Shown here piece after piece: positions 9,731 to 20,489 of a stretch of 49,917 nucleotides of DNA (position 1 is the stretch's first letter; each line of letters opens with the position of its first letter). This stretch comes from Chryseobacterium sp. (GTDB lineage: Bacteria; Bacteroidota; Bacteroidia; Flavobacteriales; Weeksellaceae). Position numbers and translations under genes: made by a program. The stretch lies in the NCBI RefSeq assembly GCF_022712095.1, contig NZ_JALAHD010000133.1, forward strand, positions 1 to 49,917, read 5' to 3'. Under the pieces are notes generated by a model, which had not been told where the DNA came from, ran no database searches, and saw nothing but the letters and a program-made list of their open reading frames with translations.

Positions 9731-10093
9731 ATGAAAGCAGCTGTACTTTTAAAATCATCCTTACTTACTTCTTTATTTTTAGTTTCATCTTGCGCTACCA
9801 CTAAGTATATCGGAGACGTTGAAAAAAACAATTACTCCAACCTCGAAGCAGGGAGAACTTATGTTTTCACAATGAAAGACGGTTCTAAGAAACAGAAAAT
9901 GTTATTCCGTAATATTCAGGGTGACAACATCATAGGAACGGTAAGTAAAAAAGACAGTACAGAAATATCTATTCCCAAAGCTAACGTAGCTGCTGCAAAA
10001 GACAGGGCTAAAGCTAACGTTACTGCAGGTGCTTTTGTAATCGGCGCTGCAGGTGTTGCAGCTTTGGTAGTTAGCGCTACAAGAGCTGATTAA
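9731..10093 (+). CDS. Hypothetical lipoprotein
   Basis: 120 aa; MKAAVLLKSSLLTSLFLVSSCATT lipobox; C-terminal hydrophobic Gly/Ala segment. Confidence 0.8.
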   Translation: MKAAVLLKSSLLTSLFLVSSCATTKYIGDVEKNNYSNLEAGRTYVFTMKDGSKKQKMLFRNIQGDNIIGTVSKKDSTEISIPKANVAAAKDRAKANVTAGAFVIGAAGVAALVVSATRAD

Positions 10094-10153
10094 GATAGAT
10101 TTTATCTTTCAAGATATATTTGATATATCTTTTAAAATAATATTTTTAAGGAG

Positions 10154-10180
10154 CTCTGAATAAATATTTAGAGCTATTTT
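10154..10180 (+). terminator. Intrinsic terminator-like hairpin
   Basis: AGCTCT-gaataaatattt-AGAGCT followed by ATTTTTG, between 9731-10093 and the MFS gene. Confidence 0.5.
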
Positions 10181-10185
10181 TGTGC

Positions 10186-11421
10186 ATGATTTCTTTCACT
10201 CCGTTAAAGACATTATCCAATGTTGAATTCAGGAATCTTCTTACCGGAAGATTTTTTATTGTTATAGCCTTTCGAATGTTAGCAACCCTTTTAGGATGGT
10301 GGGTTTATCAGCTAACAAAAGATCCTTTCTCCATTGGACTTATCGGGCTCTCAGAAGTAATACCTGCCGTAAGCTGTGCCTTGTATGCCGGCCATGTCAT
10401 TGATATGAATGAGAAAAAGAAACTTTTACTGATCTGCAATTATGCATATGTTTTTCTGATAAGCTTATTACTTATTCCGGCATTCCTGAATGTTCAAATG
10501 CATTTCACAGGACACCAGGTTACCTATTTTATATATGGAGTTATTTTTTTTACAGGAATCGCAAGAGCCTTTATCGGACCTATTGTTCCTTCAATGATTC
10601 CTAAAATTGTAAAAAAAGAAAATTTGCCGAATGCCATTACTTTGAATCAGGCCACTTTCCTTATATCATCTGTTTGCGGGCATGCTCTGGGAGGATTTCT
10701 CATTGCACTTTTTGGAGTAGAATGGACACTTGTCGTAATTATTTCATTGATTTTTACAGCTTCTTTATTTTTCTGGCAACTCAATAAACAATACTCCGAA
10801 TACAAAAAGGAAAAAGTAAAAGTCATGGAAAGTATGCGGGAAGGCATTTCCTATATTTATCGTACCAAAGAAATCCTAGGAGCTTTGTGCCTGGATATGT
10901 TTGCTGTACTTTTCGGAGGCGCTGTAGCTATGATTCCTGTATTTGCTGCTGATATCCTTAAAGTAGGCTCTGAAGGCTTTGGTCTGCTGAACGCGGCTTC
11001 AGACATAGGATCCATGTGTATCATCACTTTATTATCCATTATTCCACTACGAAAAAATCAGGGAAAAATACTTCTTGCAGTGGTTACAGGGTTCGGATTA
11101 TGCATTATAGGTTTTGGACTTTCCAATATATATTGGCTTTCATTCATGTTCCTGATGCTAAGTGGAATGCTTGATGGAATTTCCGTTGTGATAAGAGGCA
11201 CCATTGTGCAGTTGAAAACTCCGGATCATATACGTGGAAGAGTCCTAAGCGTCAATTCCATATTCATTATGTCAAGTAATGAAATGGGACAATTTGAAAG
11301 TGGATTGATGGCCAAATTACTTGGAGTGGTACGATCTGTAATATTCGGAGGAAGTATGACCGTACTTGTTGCGTTACTTGTAGGAATCACTAATCCAAAA
11401 TTAAGAAAAATGCAATATTAA
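10186..11421 (+). CDS. Major facilitator superfamily transporter (MFS_3-like)
   Basis: Multiple hydrophobic helices; FRNLLTGRFFIVIAFRMLATLLGWWVYQLTKDPFSIGLIGLSEVIPA; ATG at 10186 preferred to upstream TTG. Confidence 0.88.
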   Translation: MISFTPLKTLSNVEFRNLLTGRFFIVIAFRMLATLLGWWVYQLTKDPFSIGLIGLSEVIPAVSCALYAGHVIDMNEKKKLLLICNYAYVFLISLLLIPAFLNVQMHFTGHQVTYFIYGVIFFTGIARAFIGPIVPSMIPKIVKKENLPNAITLNQATFLISSVCGHALGGFLIALFGVEWTLVVIISLIFTASLFFWQLNKQYSEYKKEKVKVMESMREGISYIYRTKEILGALCLDMFAVLFGGAVAMIPVFAADILKVGSEGFGLLNAASDIGSMCIITLLSIIPLRKNQGKILLAVVTGFGLCIIGFGLSNIYWLSFMFLMLSGMLDGISVVIRGTIVQLKTPDHIRGRVLSVNSIFIMSSNEMGQFESGLMAKLLGVVRSVIFGGSMTVLVALLVGITNPKLRKMQY

Positions 11422-11511
11422 ATACAATTTATGGGAAAACTTCAAATATAATTCAAAATAATTAGTGTTAGGTTAATTATTTTTTATATTTGCTAAATAA
11501 AATTCCCCTAA

Positions 11512-13587
11512 ATGAAGAAAACTCTATCCATTTTATTTGTGATTATATCACAGATACTTTTCTCACAGTCAGACTGCCCCACAGCACTCGCTGTTTGTGG
11601 AAATTCAGATTTATCATACACTCCAAGTGGTCCGGGAAATATACTGGAGGATCTGGGCGGATGCCTAACGGGTGATGAGCATTATTCGGTATGGTATACG
11701 TTTACAGCTTCAACAACCGGTACACTTACTTTTTTAATCACTCCGAATGCTCAGGCGGATTACGACTGGGCGGTATATGGCCCTGATAAACAATGCAGCA
11801 ATCTTGGAACACCCATAAGATGCTCTTACGCCTCAACCGCTAACGGAATTCTTACAGGTCTTAACATGACCGCTACAGATACAACAGAAGGGGCAGGAGG
11901 AGACGGTTTTTGTAAATACCTTGATGTAATTGCCGGGGAAACTTATTATTTAGTAGTGGACAATTTCTCTGCCAATGCCAATGGATTTGTCCTTACATGG
12001 GGAGGAACAGCCACCTTATCATCCCCATTTACTTCAGCGATACAGCCTAATCCTTTTATACCTCCGGGAAGCCCAAGCGCTACCCCAAATGCTCCTAACG
12101 AAGTAGTTATCTGTACGGATCCCGCTATTTTTGAATTCAGTACACTGACAACAGGAATCGTGAACGGAAACCCCAATTTTGTAGTATCTTATCACACCAA
12201 CGCTAACGATGCTCTTACAGGAAATAATCCCATAACTACAGCCATTACTGTTAATACTACTGATATTTATTATTACAGCATCAGCTATTCGGATCCCAAC
12301 AACCCTAACAGCCCTATAAGCAAATGTAAGCAAACAGGCACCTTTAAATTCATACAGGGGAATATTACAGCAAATGATGTTACTTTAACAGCCTGTAATA
12401 ACAACAATATAGGGACAGCAACATTTGATTTAACAAGCGCGAATGTTTTCAATGATCCTACAGCTATCATGCAGTATTACCCCAGCATGTTTGATCTTAA
12501 TGCAGGTACAAATGAAATCACAATACCTACCAACTATGTAGCCTCCTCCGGTTCAGTATTTGTAAAAGTAACCACACTGCAGGGATGTTCAGATATTGCT
12601 GAAATCACTCTATCGCTAGCTCCGGTAGTGGTGGTCAATGAAGCTACTTTAAGATCTTGTTTTATAGAATCAAATCCTGCTACCGCTTTATTTAATCTTA
12701 CCGTAGCCGGAGTAACCACAGAAGTGGGAATCACTAAAAAATACTATCCTTCTTTAACTGATGCTATTAATGAAACCAATGAAATCGCAAATCCTACTAC
12801 TTATATAGCCCCAAATGGCGTAGTATACGTAAGAGTAGCTAATGCTAATGGGTGTTATTCGGTGGCACAGGTTAATCTTACCGTTCTTCCACCAGTTGAA
12901 TCCACTGTACTTGAAGACAAAATCATATGTATGGAAGACACTACAACTTTAGACGCTGGACCTGGGTTTGACGGATACGAATGGAGTACGGGAGAAACTA
13001 CCCAATCTATTTCTAATGCAGGAGTAGGCACCTATTGGGTAAAACTAAAAACAGGAGAATGTATAACAACTCAATCAGTTAATATCTACGCATCCGAACA
13101 ACCTGTAATTACAGATGTAGATATTGCAACTAACACTATTACAGTGAATGTAATAGGCGGAACTCCATCTTACCAATATTCAATGGATAATATCGTTTGG
13201 CAGGATTCAAATATATTTACGAATGTTCCGAGAGGAGATGCTACGATATATGTAAAAGATGCTTACGATTGTAATCCTGTCGAGTTGCCTATTCTTGTTC
13301 CGAACCTGATTAATGTGATCACACCAAACGGGGACGGAGTGAATGATGTAATAGACTATTCCGTATTTGCTAATAAACAAAACCTTGTACTTAATATCTA
13401 TGACAGATATGGAACCAAAATCCATCAGGCCGACAAAACCAACGGCTATAAATGGGACGGAACCACTAACGGAGGGAAACGTGTAACTACCGGAACTTAT
13501 TGGTATTCCGTAACATGGAATGAAAAGAACAAAAGAAATACTTCTTTCAAATTCTCAGGATGGGTAATGGTAAAAAATAGAGAATAA
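11512..13587 (+). CDS. Type IX secretion (type B CTD) modular surface protein A
   Basis: 691 aa; signal peptide; repeated modules (ATFDLTSANV...NEITIPTNYV...); C-terminal NLINVITPNGDGVNDVIDYSVF...YDRYGTKIHQ...WDGTTNGG...GTYWYSVTW. Confidence 0.92.
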   Translation: MKKTLSILFVIISQILFSQSDCPTALAVCGNSDLSYTPSGPGNILEDLGGCLTGDEHYSVWYTFTASTTGTLTFLITPNAQADYDWAVYGPDKQCSNLGTPIRCSYASTANGILTGLNMTATDTTEGAGGDGFCKYLDVIAGETYYLVVDNFSANANGFVLTWGGTATLSSPFTSAIQPNPFIPPGSPSATPNAPNEVVICTDPAIFEFSTLTTGIVNGNPNFVVSYHTNANDALTGNNPITTAITVNTTDIYYYSISYSDPNNPNSPISKCKQTGTFKFIQGNITANDVTLTACNNNNIGTATFDLTSANVFNDPTAIMQYYPSMFDLNAGTNEITIPTNYVASSGSVFVKVTTLQGCSDIAEITLSLAPVVVVNEATLRSCFIESNPATALFNLTVAGVTTEVGITKKYYPSLTDAINETNEIANPTTYIAPNGVVYVRVANANGCYSVAQVNLTVLPPVESTVLEDKIICMEDTTTLDAGPGFDGYEWSTGETTQSISNAGVGTYWVKLKTGECITTQSVNIYASEQPVITDVDIATNTITVNVIGGTPSYQYSMDNIVWQDSNIFTNVPRGDATIYVKDAYDCNPVELPILVPNLINVITPNGDGVNDVIDYSVFANKQNLVLNIYDRYGTKIHQADKTNGYKWDGTTNGGKRVTTGTYWYSVTWNEKNKRNTSFKFSGWVMVKNRE

Positions 13588-13600
13588 ACTCATTATCATA

Positions 13601-13629
13601 TAAAAGACTGCATATAGTGCAGTCTTTTA
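13601..13629 (+). terminator. Intrinsic terminator
   Basis: TAAAAGACTGCA-tatag-TGCAGTCTTTTA perfect 12-bp stem. Confidence 0.85.
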
Positions 13630-13686
13630 TTATCGTTATCATTATAATTTATTATTTTCGTTACTTGTTTACAAAATCATTTTCAA

Positions 13687-15747
13687 ATGAAAAAACTACT
13701 ACTCGTTTTTATAGTATTTTTATCTCAATTATATTTTTCGCAGTCCGACTGTATTACAGCAATACCAGTGTGTGGAAATTCAGGTCTATCTTACACACCT
13801 TCCGGAAGTGGAAATGTACAGGAAGACCTAATGGGCTGTCTATATACTGATGAACATTATTCTGTATGGTATTCATTTACTATTGCTACATCAGGAACTT
13901 TAACTTTTGAAATCAATCCTAACGCTTTTGTTGATGATTATGATTTTGGAGTATACGGGCCTAACCAAACCTGTGGAGCCCTCAGTCCTCCTATCAGATG
14001 CAATTATTCACCCGCAGACGGCCCTACAGGACTTGATCTATCACTAACAGGTACAGCAACCAATGGAGCCTTTAGTGCTTACATGGATGTCATAGCCGGA
14101 GAAACCTATTATCTGGTAGTTGATAATTATTCTCATACTACTAATGGATTTTCATTAACATGGGGAGGAACAGCTACTTTAGCTTCAGCATTCAATGATC
14201 CGAACTTAGCCCCTAACCCGTTCATCCCACCAGGTGTTGCAAGTACAACTCCGGGAGCTCCTAATGAAATACTGAAATGCCAGCTTCCTTCCTCATTTGA
14301 TTTCACAACTTTATCTACCGATATTATCAACGGCAACCCCAACTTCACAGTTACTTACCACAACACTGCCAATGATGCATTGTTAGGTACCAATCCATTA
14401 ACAACAGCAGTAGTAGACGGCACCACCATTTATTATTACAGAATCCATTACCAGGACCCTACAGATCCTAATAACCCGATTAACAACTGTGCCCAAACCG
14501 GGGAATTCAAATTCCGACAGGGGAATATAGTTGCTAAAGACGCCGTCATCTATGCATGTAATAATGACAATGCCGGTATCGGAAGCTTTAATCTGACATT
14601 AGCTGATACGTTTGCTGACCCTACAGCGACTAAAAAATATTACCCTACATTAAATGACCTTACCGCAGGCACCAACGAAATCATCAATACAACCAATTAT
14701 ACCTCTGCGGAAGGTCTGGTATACGTAAAAGTAACTTCATCAGAAGGGTGTTCAGATGATTCAGTAATTACATTACGTTTTTATCCTGTAGTGGTTGTTA
14801 ATGAGGACACCATTGAATCATGCTATATTGACACCAACATTACCACAGCCGCATTTGACCTAACCTCAGCTAATATCACTTCACAAACAGGAGTTACTAA
14901 AAAGTTTTATACTACATTTAATAATGCCGTAAATGGTACCAATGAAATTGCTAACCCTACAGCTTATATCTCTACCGATGGTGTAGTATATGCTAAAGTA
15001 TTCAATGCCAATGGATGTTATGCAATTACAAAAATTACTCTTGAGGTATTACCACCCGTAAAATCTACCATTCTTAAAGACCAGACAATATGTATGGAAA
15101 ACAGAACCACATTGGACGCAGGCCCGGGATTTGACGGATACGAATGGAGCACAGGCGCTACCACTCAATCTATTTCAGGAGTAGGTGTAGGTTCTTATTG
15201 GGTAAAATTACAAACCGGATTCTGCTATACCCTACAGCAGGTAAACGTGTACGCTTCTCAGCAACCTGTTATCTCCACCATTGATATATCAAACAATACA
15301 ATTACCGTTAATATAACAGGCGGAACAGCTCCATATCAATACTCTTTAGATGGAATCAACTGGCAGGACTCCAATGTATTCACAGGACTCCCGAGAGGAG
15401 AAAACAAAATTTATGTAAAAGATTCATATGATTGTATTCCTGTTGAAATACAGGTAACCGTACCTAATCTCATCAATGCAATTACTCCTAATGGAGATAA
15501 TATCAACGATGTAATAGATTATTCAGCTTTAGCATATAAGAAGAATCTGATATTCATCGTATATGACAGGTATGGAAACAAACTTTATGAAGCAGATAAA
15601 ATGAGAAACTACTCATGGGATGGAACCGCCTTCGGTAAGAAAATTCCAACAGGAACTTACTGGTACACCATTTCATGGAATGAAAATGACAAAAACAGTA
15701 CCCCTACGAGATATAACGGATGGGTATTAGTAAAAAACAGAGAATAG
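13687..15747 (+). CDS. Type IX secretion (type B CTD) modular surface protein B
   Basis: 686 aa; N-terminus SQSDCITAIPVCGNSGLSYTPSGSGNVQEDL matches protein A; C-terminal NLINAITPNGDNINDVIDYSALAYKKN. Confidence 0.92.
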   Translation: MKKLLLVFIVFLSQLYFSQSDCITAIPVCGNSGLSYTPSGSGNVQEDLMGCLYTDEHYSVWYSFTIATSGTLTFEINPNAFVDDYDFGVYGPNQTCGALSPPIRCNYSPADGPTGLDLSLTGTATNGAFSAYMDVIAGETYYLVVDNYSHTTNGFSLTWGGTATLASAFNDPNLAPNPFIPPGVASTTPGAPNEILKCQLPSSFDFTTLSTDIINGNPNFTVTYHNTANDALLGTNPLTTAVVDGTTIYYYRIHYQDPTDPNNPINNCAQTGEFKFRQGNIVAKDAVIYACNNDNAGIGSFNLTLADTFADPTATKKYYPTLNDLTAGTNEIINTTNYTSAEGLVYVKVTSSEGCSDDSVITLRFYPVVVVNEDTIESCYIDTNITTAAFDLTSANITSQTGVTKKFYTTFNNAVNGTNEIANPTAYISTDGVVYAKVFNANGCYAITKITLEVLPPVKSTILKDQTICMENRTTLDAGPGFDGYEWSTGATTQSISGVGVGSYWVKLQTGFCYTLQQVNVYASQQPVISTIDISNNTITVNITGGTAPYQYSLDGINWQDSNVFTGLPRGENKIYVKDSYDCIPVEIQVTVPNLINAITPNGDNINDVIDYSALAYKKNLIFIVYDRYGNKLYEADKMRNYSWDGTAFGKKIPTGTYWYTISWNENDKNSTPTRYNGWVLVKNRE

Positions 15748-15767
15748 TTTCAATTTCAATACTATAA

Positions 15768-15798
15768 AAAAATCACCTCTATCAGGGTGATTTTTTTT
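15768..15798 (+). terminator. Intrinsic terminator
   Basis: AAATCACC-tctatca-GGGTGATTT followed by a long T run. Confidence 0.8.
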
Positions 15799-15889
15799 AT
15801 CAACATGTACAATACCTTTTATCACTGACTTTTCTGTGCAATCAACAATAATTGTTAATTACTATTTTTCTATTATTTTTCAAATAAAC

Positions 15890-15897
15890 TATCTTTG
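15890..15897 (+). promoter_or_regulatory. Bacteroidota -7 element TATCTTTG upstream of dnaB
   Basis: TAnnTTTG match ending 5 nt before the dnaB ATG. Confidence 0.5.
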
Positions 15898-15902
15898 CAG
15901 TT

Positions 15903-17495
15903 ATGGCGCAGAAAGAAACATTATCATCTCTTACTCACGGAAACTTTGCTAAAGAGTTGTCTATTGCGGATGGAAAAATGCCTCCTAACGCAATAGATTT
16001 TGAACGACTGGTTATCGGTACTTTTTTAATTGATAAAAAAGGACTTGATTACTCTATTGACCTTCTATCCCCTGAAGTGTTTTATGATCCCAGACATCAG
16101 GTAATTTTCACTGCTATCTTAAAATTATATGAGGGTAACCATCCGGTGGATCTGATGACCATTATTCAGGAGCTCAAAAAAGAAGAAAAACTTCATCTGG
16201 CAGGTGGGGATCATTACATTATTGACCTTACTATGGGAGTAAGTTCATCTGCTCATATCGAATATCACGTTCGTGTTATTCTTGAGAAATATATCCTTCG
16301 AAGCCTCATTAATGTTTCCGCTAACGTGATTGAAACCTCTTATAAAGAATCTACAGATGTTTTTGAGCTTTTAGATAAAGCCGAACAATCTTTCTTCGAG
16401 ATTACTAACGGAACGATTAAAAAGGGATTCGACACCGCTAATTCTCTTGTAAAACAAGCGATCGACACTATTAAATCATTAAAAGACAAAGAAGGACTTT
16501 CCGGAGTTCCTTCAGGTTTCCGGGATTTAGATAAAGAAACCGGCGGATGGCAAAACTCTGACCTTATTATTATTGCTGCACGTCCCGCGATGGGAAAAAC
16601 AGCATTCCTTCTGTCCATGGCAAGGAACATAGCAGTAGGACATAAAATCCCCATGGCTTTATTCTCTCTGGAAATGGCATCCGTACAGCTGATTACAAGG
16701 ATGATCGCTTCTGAAACCGGAATTTCCTCAGAAAAACTAAGGAAAGGAACAATGTCCGACGAAGAATGGCAACGATTATTTTCCAATGTATCAGAGCTTG
16801 AAAATGCTCCCCTGTATATTGATGAAACCCCTTCCCTTTCTGTATTTGACTTCCGTGCAAAATGCCGAAGATTAGTAATGCAGCACGGTGTAAGAATCAT
16901 CATGGTGGATTATCTTCAGCTAATGACTGCCAACAGTGGAGGAAAAGGAGGAGGAAACCGTGAACAGGAAATCGCAACAATTTCCCGGTCTTTAAAGGCC
17001 ATTGCAAAAGAATTAAATGTTCCTGTAATCGCTCTTTCCCAGCTTTCAAGAAGTGTGGAAACACGTCCGGGAAAAAGACCTCAGCTTTCGGATTTAAGGG
17101 AATCGGGAGCCATTGAGCAGGACGCCGATATTGTATCTTTTATCTTCAGACCTGAATATTATAAAATTACAGTTTGGGATAATGATGAACCCGGACAGGA
17201 AACAACCACAGAAAATCAGGCCGAGCTTATCATCGCAAAACACAGAAATGGTGCCACTGCCGATGTACGAATGTCATTTATGAAAAATATCGCTAAGTTT
17301 GGAGACCTTGATGTATTCGGGAGTGGTGGATACGGATATCAGCCACCTAATTTGGGACAACAGAACGAACCCAGTGGTTTTGATAAAATAAAGACTACTA
17401 TTCAGCCTGGAGCAGCATTTGATTTACCGGATAATTCTCAGATTTCAGGATCCTCTATGAATGATTTTGATGATGATGAAGACTTTCCGTTCTAA
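15903..17495 (+). CDS. dnaB: Replicative DNA helicase
   Basis: 530 aa; MPPNAIDFERLVIGTFL, Walker A AARPAMGKTAFLLSMARN, MVDYLQLM, RESGAIEQDADIVSFIFRPEYY. Confidence 0.97.
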   Translation: MAQKETLSSLTHGNFAKELSIADGKMPPNAIDFERLVIGTFLIDKKGLDYSIDLLSPEVFYDPRHQVIFTAILKLYEGNHPVDLMTIIQELKKEEKLHLAGGDHYIIDLTMGVSSSAHIEYHVRVILEKYILRSLINVSANVIETSYKESTDVFELLDKAEQSFFEITNGTIKKGFDTANSLVKQAIDTIKSLKDKEGLSGVPSGFRDLDKETGGWQNSDLIIIAARPAMGKTAFLLSMARNIAVGHKIPMALFSLEMASVQLITRMIASETGISSEKLRKGTMSDEEWQRLFSNVSELENAPLYIDETPSLSVFDFRAKCRRLVMQHGVRIIMVDYLQLMTANSGGKGGGNREQEIATISRSLKAIAKELNVPVIALSQLSRSVETRPGKRPQLSDLRESGAIEQDADIVSFIFRPEYYKITVWDNDEPGQETTTENQAELIIAKHRNGATADVRMSFMKNIAKFGDLDVFGSGGYGYQPPNLGQQNEPSGFDKIKTTIQPGAAFDLPDNSQISGSSMNDFDDDEDFPF

Positions 17496-17521
17496 CCATC
17501 TATTGAGATAAATTAATTATT

Positions 17522-17998
17522 TTGAAAATCGAAATATTTACTGACGGAGCCTGCAGCGGAAATCCCGGAAAAGGAGGGTACGGTATTCTCATGCGTGTAC
17601 CTGAAAAAAACTATCAAAAAACATTTTCCAAAGGTTTCAGGAAAACTACCAATAACCGGATGGAGCTCCTGGCTGTTATTACCGCATTGGAAAAATTGAA
17701 ATCTTCAGAAAATGATATTCACATTTATACAGACAGTAAATATGTTGCTGATGCCATCAACCAAAACTGGATTTCAGGCTGGATAAAAAGAGGATGGAAA
17801 AACGTTAAAAATCCTGACCTCTGGCAAAACTTCATCACCTTATACAATAAATACAATCCGAAACTTCATTGGATTAAGGGACATGCAGGACATTTCGAAA
17901 ATGAACTTTGTGACAGACTTGCCGTAGCAGCAGCCAATTCCGACGCACTTGAAACAGATGAGTATTTCGAAAATATGGAAAGAAATTCCCTTTTTTAA
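17522..17998 (+). CDS. rnhA: Ribonuclease HI, apparent TTG start
   Basis: 158 aa; IFTDGACSGNPGKGGYGILM, NNRMELLAVITALEKL, YTDSKYVADAI, HWIKGHAGHFENELCDRLA; start codon reads TTG AAA ATC. Confidence 0.95.
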   Translation: MKIEIFTDGACSGNPGKGGYGILMRVPEKNYQKTFSKGFRKTTNNRMELLAVITALEKLKSSENDIHIYTDSKYVADAINQNWISGWIKRGWKNVKNPDLWQNFITLYNKYNPKLHWIKGHAGHFENELCDRLAVAAANSDALETDEYFENMERNSLF

Positions 17999-18156
17999 CT
18001 TAATTTTAATTATACTAAATAGACCGCAAATAATAATTATTTACTCAAATTATACACTATTTCATTAACAAATAATCAGCTTATATTATAAAATTAACAT
18101 TAAATATTCATTTATTAGATCTGTTTTAATATCTTTACAACTACAATCCTTAATAA

Positions 18157-20409
18157 ATGAATAAAAAATTACTTTCGTACTTTACAATTCTCTTGATTTG
18201 TATCTCGGGAAAACTTTTTTCTCAAACTTATCAACTTACAGGAAATCCTGTGAATACTACAGGATGGGATATAGTACCTTCTGCCATCATTAATGGAGAC
18301 TTTATACAGCTCACTGCTGATCAAACTTCTAAGGTGGGAGGCATAAAACTGAATGCTCCTATTAACCTAAAATATTGTGATAAATGGAGAGTAGAGTTTG
18401 ATTTTAGAATTGATGGAAACGGAACTTCCAATTATGGGAGAGGAGACGGCTTTGCTTTCTGGTATCTAGCTAATCCACCTGTTTCTTATGTACAGGGAGG
18501 AGGTCTTGGAATTCCTTCCAACTCTACAGGTTTAATGGTTGGATTTGATATTTTCAATAATTCCACTGAGGGTCAGATGAGTAAAATTCACGTATTATAT
18601 GGGACCAATAATTCCACGGGTTCAAATATTGAATTCAACAACACACCTGGCAGTACATTTCACTCTCCTGACCTAAATGCTACACAACCTTTTGTTGGCA
18701 GCGTTTACAAACAGGTAGAAGTAACTGGAGAAGTTGATCCTGCTAATATAAATAACTGGATTATTAAAATCAGTATTGATGGCAACCAAATTGTAAATCA
18801 ATCTTTTGCACCATCAGGAGGTGCTATGGGAATGACTCAGGGATATTTCGGTTTTTCTGCATCTACAGGTGCAGCAAGCGCCCGCCATTCTATTAAAAAC
18901 GTAAAAATATACACAGATAAAGTACCTATCTCTCAAAATTCAGTTTCTCAGTCTCTTTGCCCTAACCCTACAACAGGGAATGCAACTATTGATCTTACAA
19001 ATTTCAATTCTCAGTTTGTAGCTAATCCCAACAATTATACCTTCACATATTCTGTAGGGGGGACAGTCATTACCAATCCCACCGCTTATCAATACAATGC
19101 CAATACAACGGTTTCGATCCGTATAAAAGACAATTCAGGAGTACTTTGTGATAATGCTGACGCAGTAATAATTCTTTCTCTTTCACCTTTTACAGCCAAT
19201 GAGGCAACGCTTACGGAATGTAACAATAATAAAGCTGGAACTGCCACATTTAACCTTAACAATGCCAACGTAACCCCTATAATTGGTGTTACAAAGAAAT
19301 ATTATAAAACAATCGCAGATCTTAATGCAGGAACTAATGAAATCACAAATCCAACTACATACACATCAGCTCCAGGAGAAGTATATGTAAAAGTTACGAC
19401 TTCGGAAGGCTGTACAGGATCGGCAAAAATTAACCTAACTTTCTTTCCGGAAATTATAGTAAATGAAACAACTATAGAGTCTTGTTTTATAGAAACTGCC
19501 ACCAACACAGCATCTTTTGATCTCACTTCTGCCAACGTAACAAGCTCTACAAATATTACAAAAAAATACTATACCACAATTTCCAACGCGATAAACGAAA
19601 CTAATGAAATAATGAATCCCGGAGCATACATTTCTACTTCCGGAGAGGTTTATGCAAAAGTAACAGATACGAATGGCTGCTACACAATTGTCAAAATCGC
19701 TTTAAAAGTACTACCTCCCGTATTATCCACCGTCTTAAAAGACAAAATAATTTGTATTGGTGACAGAACCAATTTAGATGCAGGTCCCGGATTTGACGGA
19801 TATGAATGGAGCACAGGAGCTACAACACAAGCTATCGAAGGTGTTCCGGTAGGAACCTATTGGGTAAGATTAAAAACAGGAGACTGTATTACCACTCAGA
19901 TTGTAAACGTCAGAGCTTCTGTTCAGCCTGTTATTTCCACTATTGATATCACAAATAACACCATTACGATAAATGTAGCCGGAGGCACTCCTCCTTATCA
20001 GTATTCTTTAGACGGGATTAACTGGCAGGATTCAAATGTATTTACGGATCTGGCGAGAGGAGAAGTCAAAATATTTGTAAAAGACAGCTACAATTGTCCA
20101 CCTGTTGAAGTTCAGGTTACAGTCCCTAATCTTATTAACGCCATTACACCTAATGGAGACAATATCAATGATGTAATCGATTATTCTGCCCTGGCTTACA
20201 AAAAGAACCTTGTTTTTGTTATATATAACAGATATGGAAATAAACTTTTTGAAGCAGACAAATTCAGAAACTACTCATGGAATGGAACTGCCTTTGGCAA
20301 AAAAGTCCCCACCGGAACCTACTGGTATACTATTACCTGGAATGAGAATGATAAAAACAATACCCTTACCAAATACAATGGCTGGGTACTGGTAAAAAAC
20401 AGAGAATAA
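18157..20409 (+). CDS. Type IX secretion (type B CTD) surface protein C with L-type-lectin-like N-terminal domain
   Basis: 750 aa; VEFDFRIDGNGTSNYGRGDGFAFWYLANPP...GLMVGFDIFNN; C-terminal NLINAITPNGDNINDVIDYSALAYKKN. Confidence 0.92.
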   Translation: MNKKLLSYFTILLICISGKLFSQTYQLTGNPVNTTGWDIVPSAIINGDFIQLTADQTSKVGGIKLNAPINLKYCDKWRVEFDFRIDGNGTSNYGRGDGFAFWYLANPPVSYVQGGGLGIPSNSTGLMVGFDIFNNSTEGQMSKIHVLYGTNNSTGSNIEFNNTPGSTFHSPDLNATQPFVGSVYKQVEVTGEVDPANINNWIIKISIDGNQIVNQSFAPSGGAMGMTQGYFGFSASTGAASARHSIKNVKIYTDKVPISQNSVSQSLCPNPTTGNATIDLTNFNSQFVANPNNYTFTYSVGGTVITNPTAYQYNANTTVSIRIKDNSGVLCDNADAVIILSLSPFTANEATLTECNNNKAGTATFNLNNANVTPIIGVTKKYYKTIADLNAGTNEITNPTTYTSAPGEVYVKVTTSEGCTGSAKINLTFFPEIIVNETTIESCFIETATNTASFDLTSANVTSSTNITKKYYTTISNAINETNEIMNPGAYISTSGEVYAKVTDTNGCYTIVKIALKVLPPVLSTVLKDKIICIGDRTNLDAGPGFDGYEWSTGATTQAIEGVPVGTYWVRLKTGDCITTQIVNVRASVQPVISTIDITNNTITINVAGGTPPYQYSLDGINWQDSNVFTDLARGEVKIFVKDSYNCPPVEVQVTVPNLINAITPNGDNINDVIDYSALAYKKNLVFVIYNRYGNKLFEADKFRNYSWNGTAFGKKVPTGTYWYTITWNENDKNNTLTKYNGWVLVKNRE

Positions 20410-20415
20410 CCCTTA

Positions 20416-20440
20416 AGATCATCCCATAATGGGATGATCT
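20416..20440 (+). terminator. Intrinsic terminator
   Basis: AGATCATCCCA-taa-TGGGATGATCT perfect 11-bp stem then TTATTTT. Confidence 0.85.
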
Positions 20441-20489
20441 TTATTTTAAACAAACGATTATTTAAAATCAACTAATATCATTTACTTAT

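Noticed and set aside
11946-12734. Minus-strand ORFs within adhesin A
   Set aside because: Antisense to repetitive Thr/Asn/Ala-rich coding sequence, which readily yields stop-free opposite frames.
16340-16903. 187-aa minus-strand ORF within dnaB
   Set aside because: Long but fully antisense to conserved DnaB motifs.
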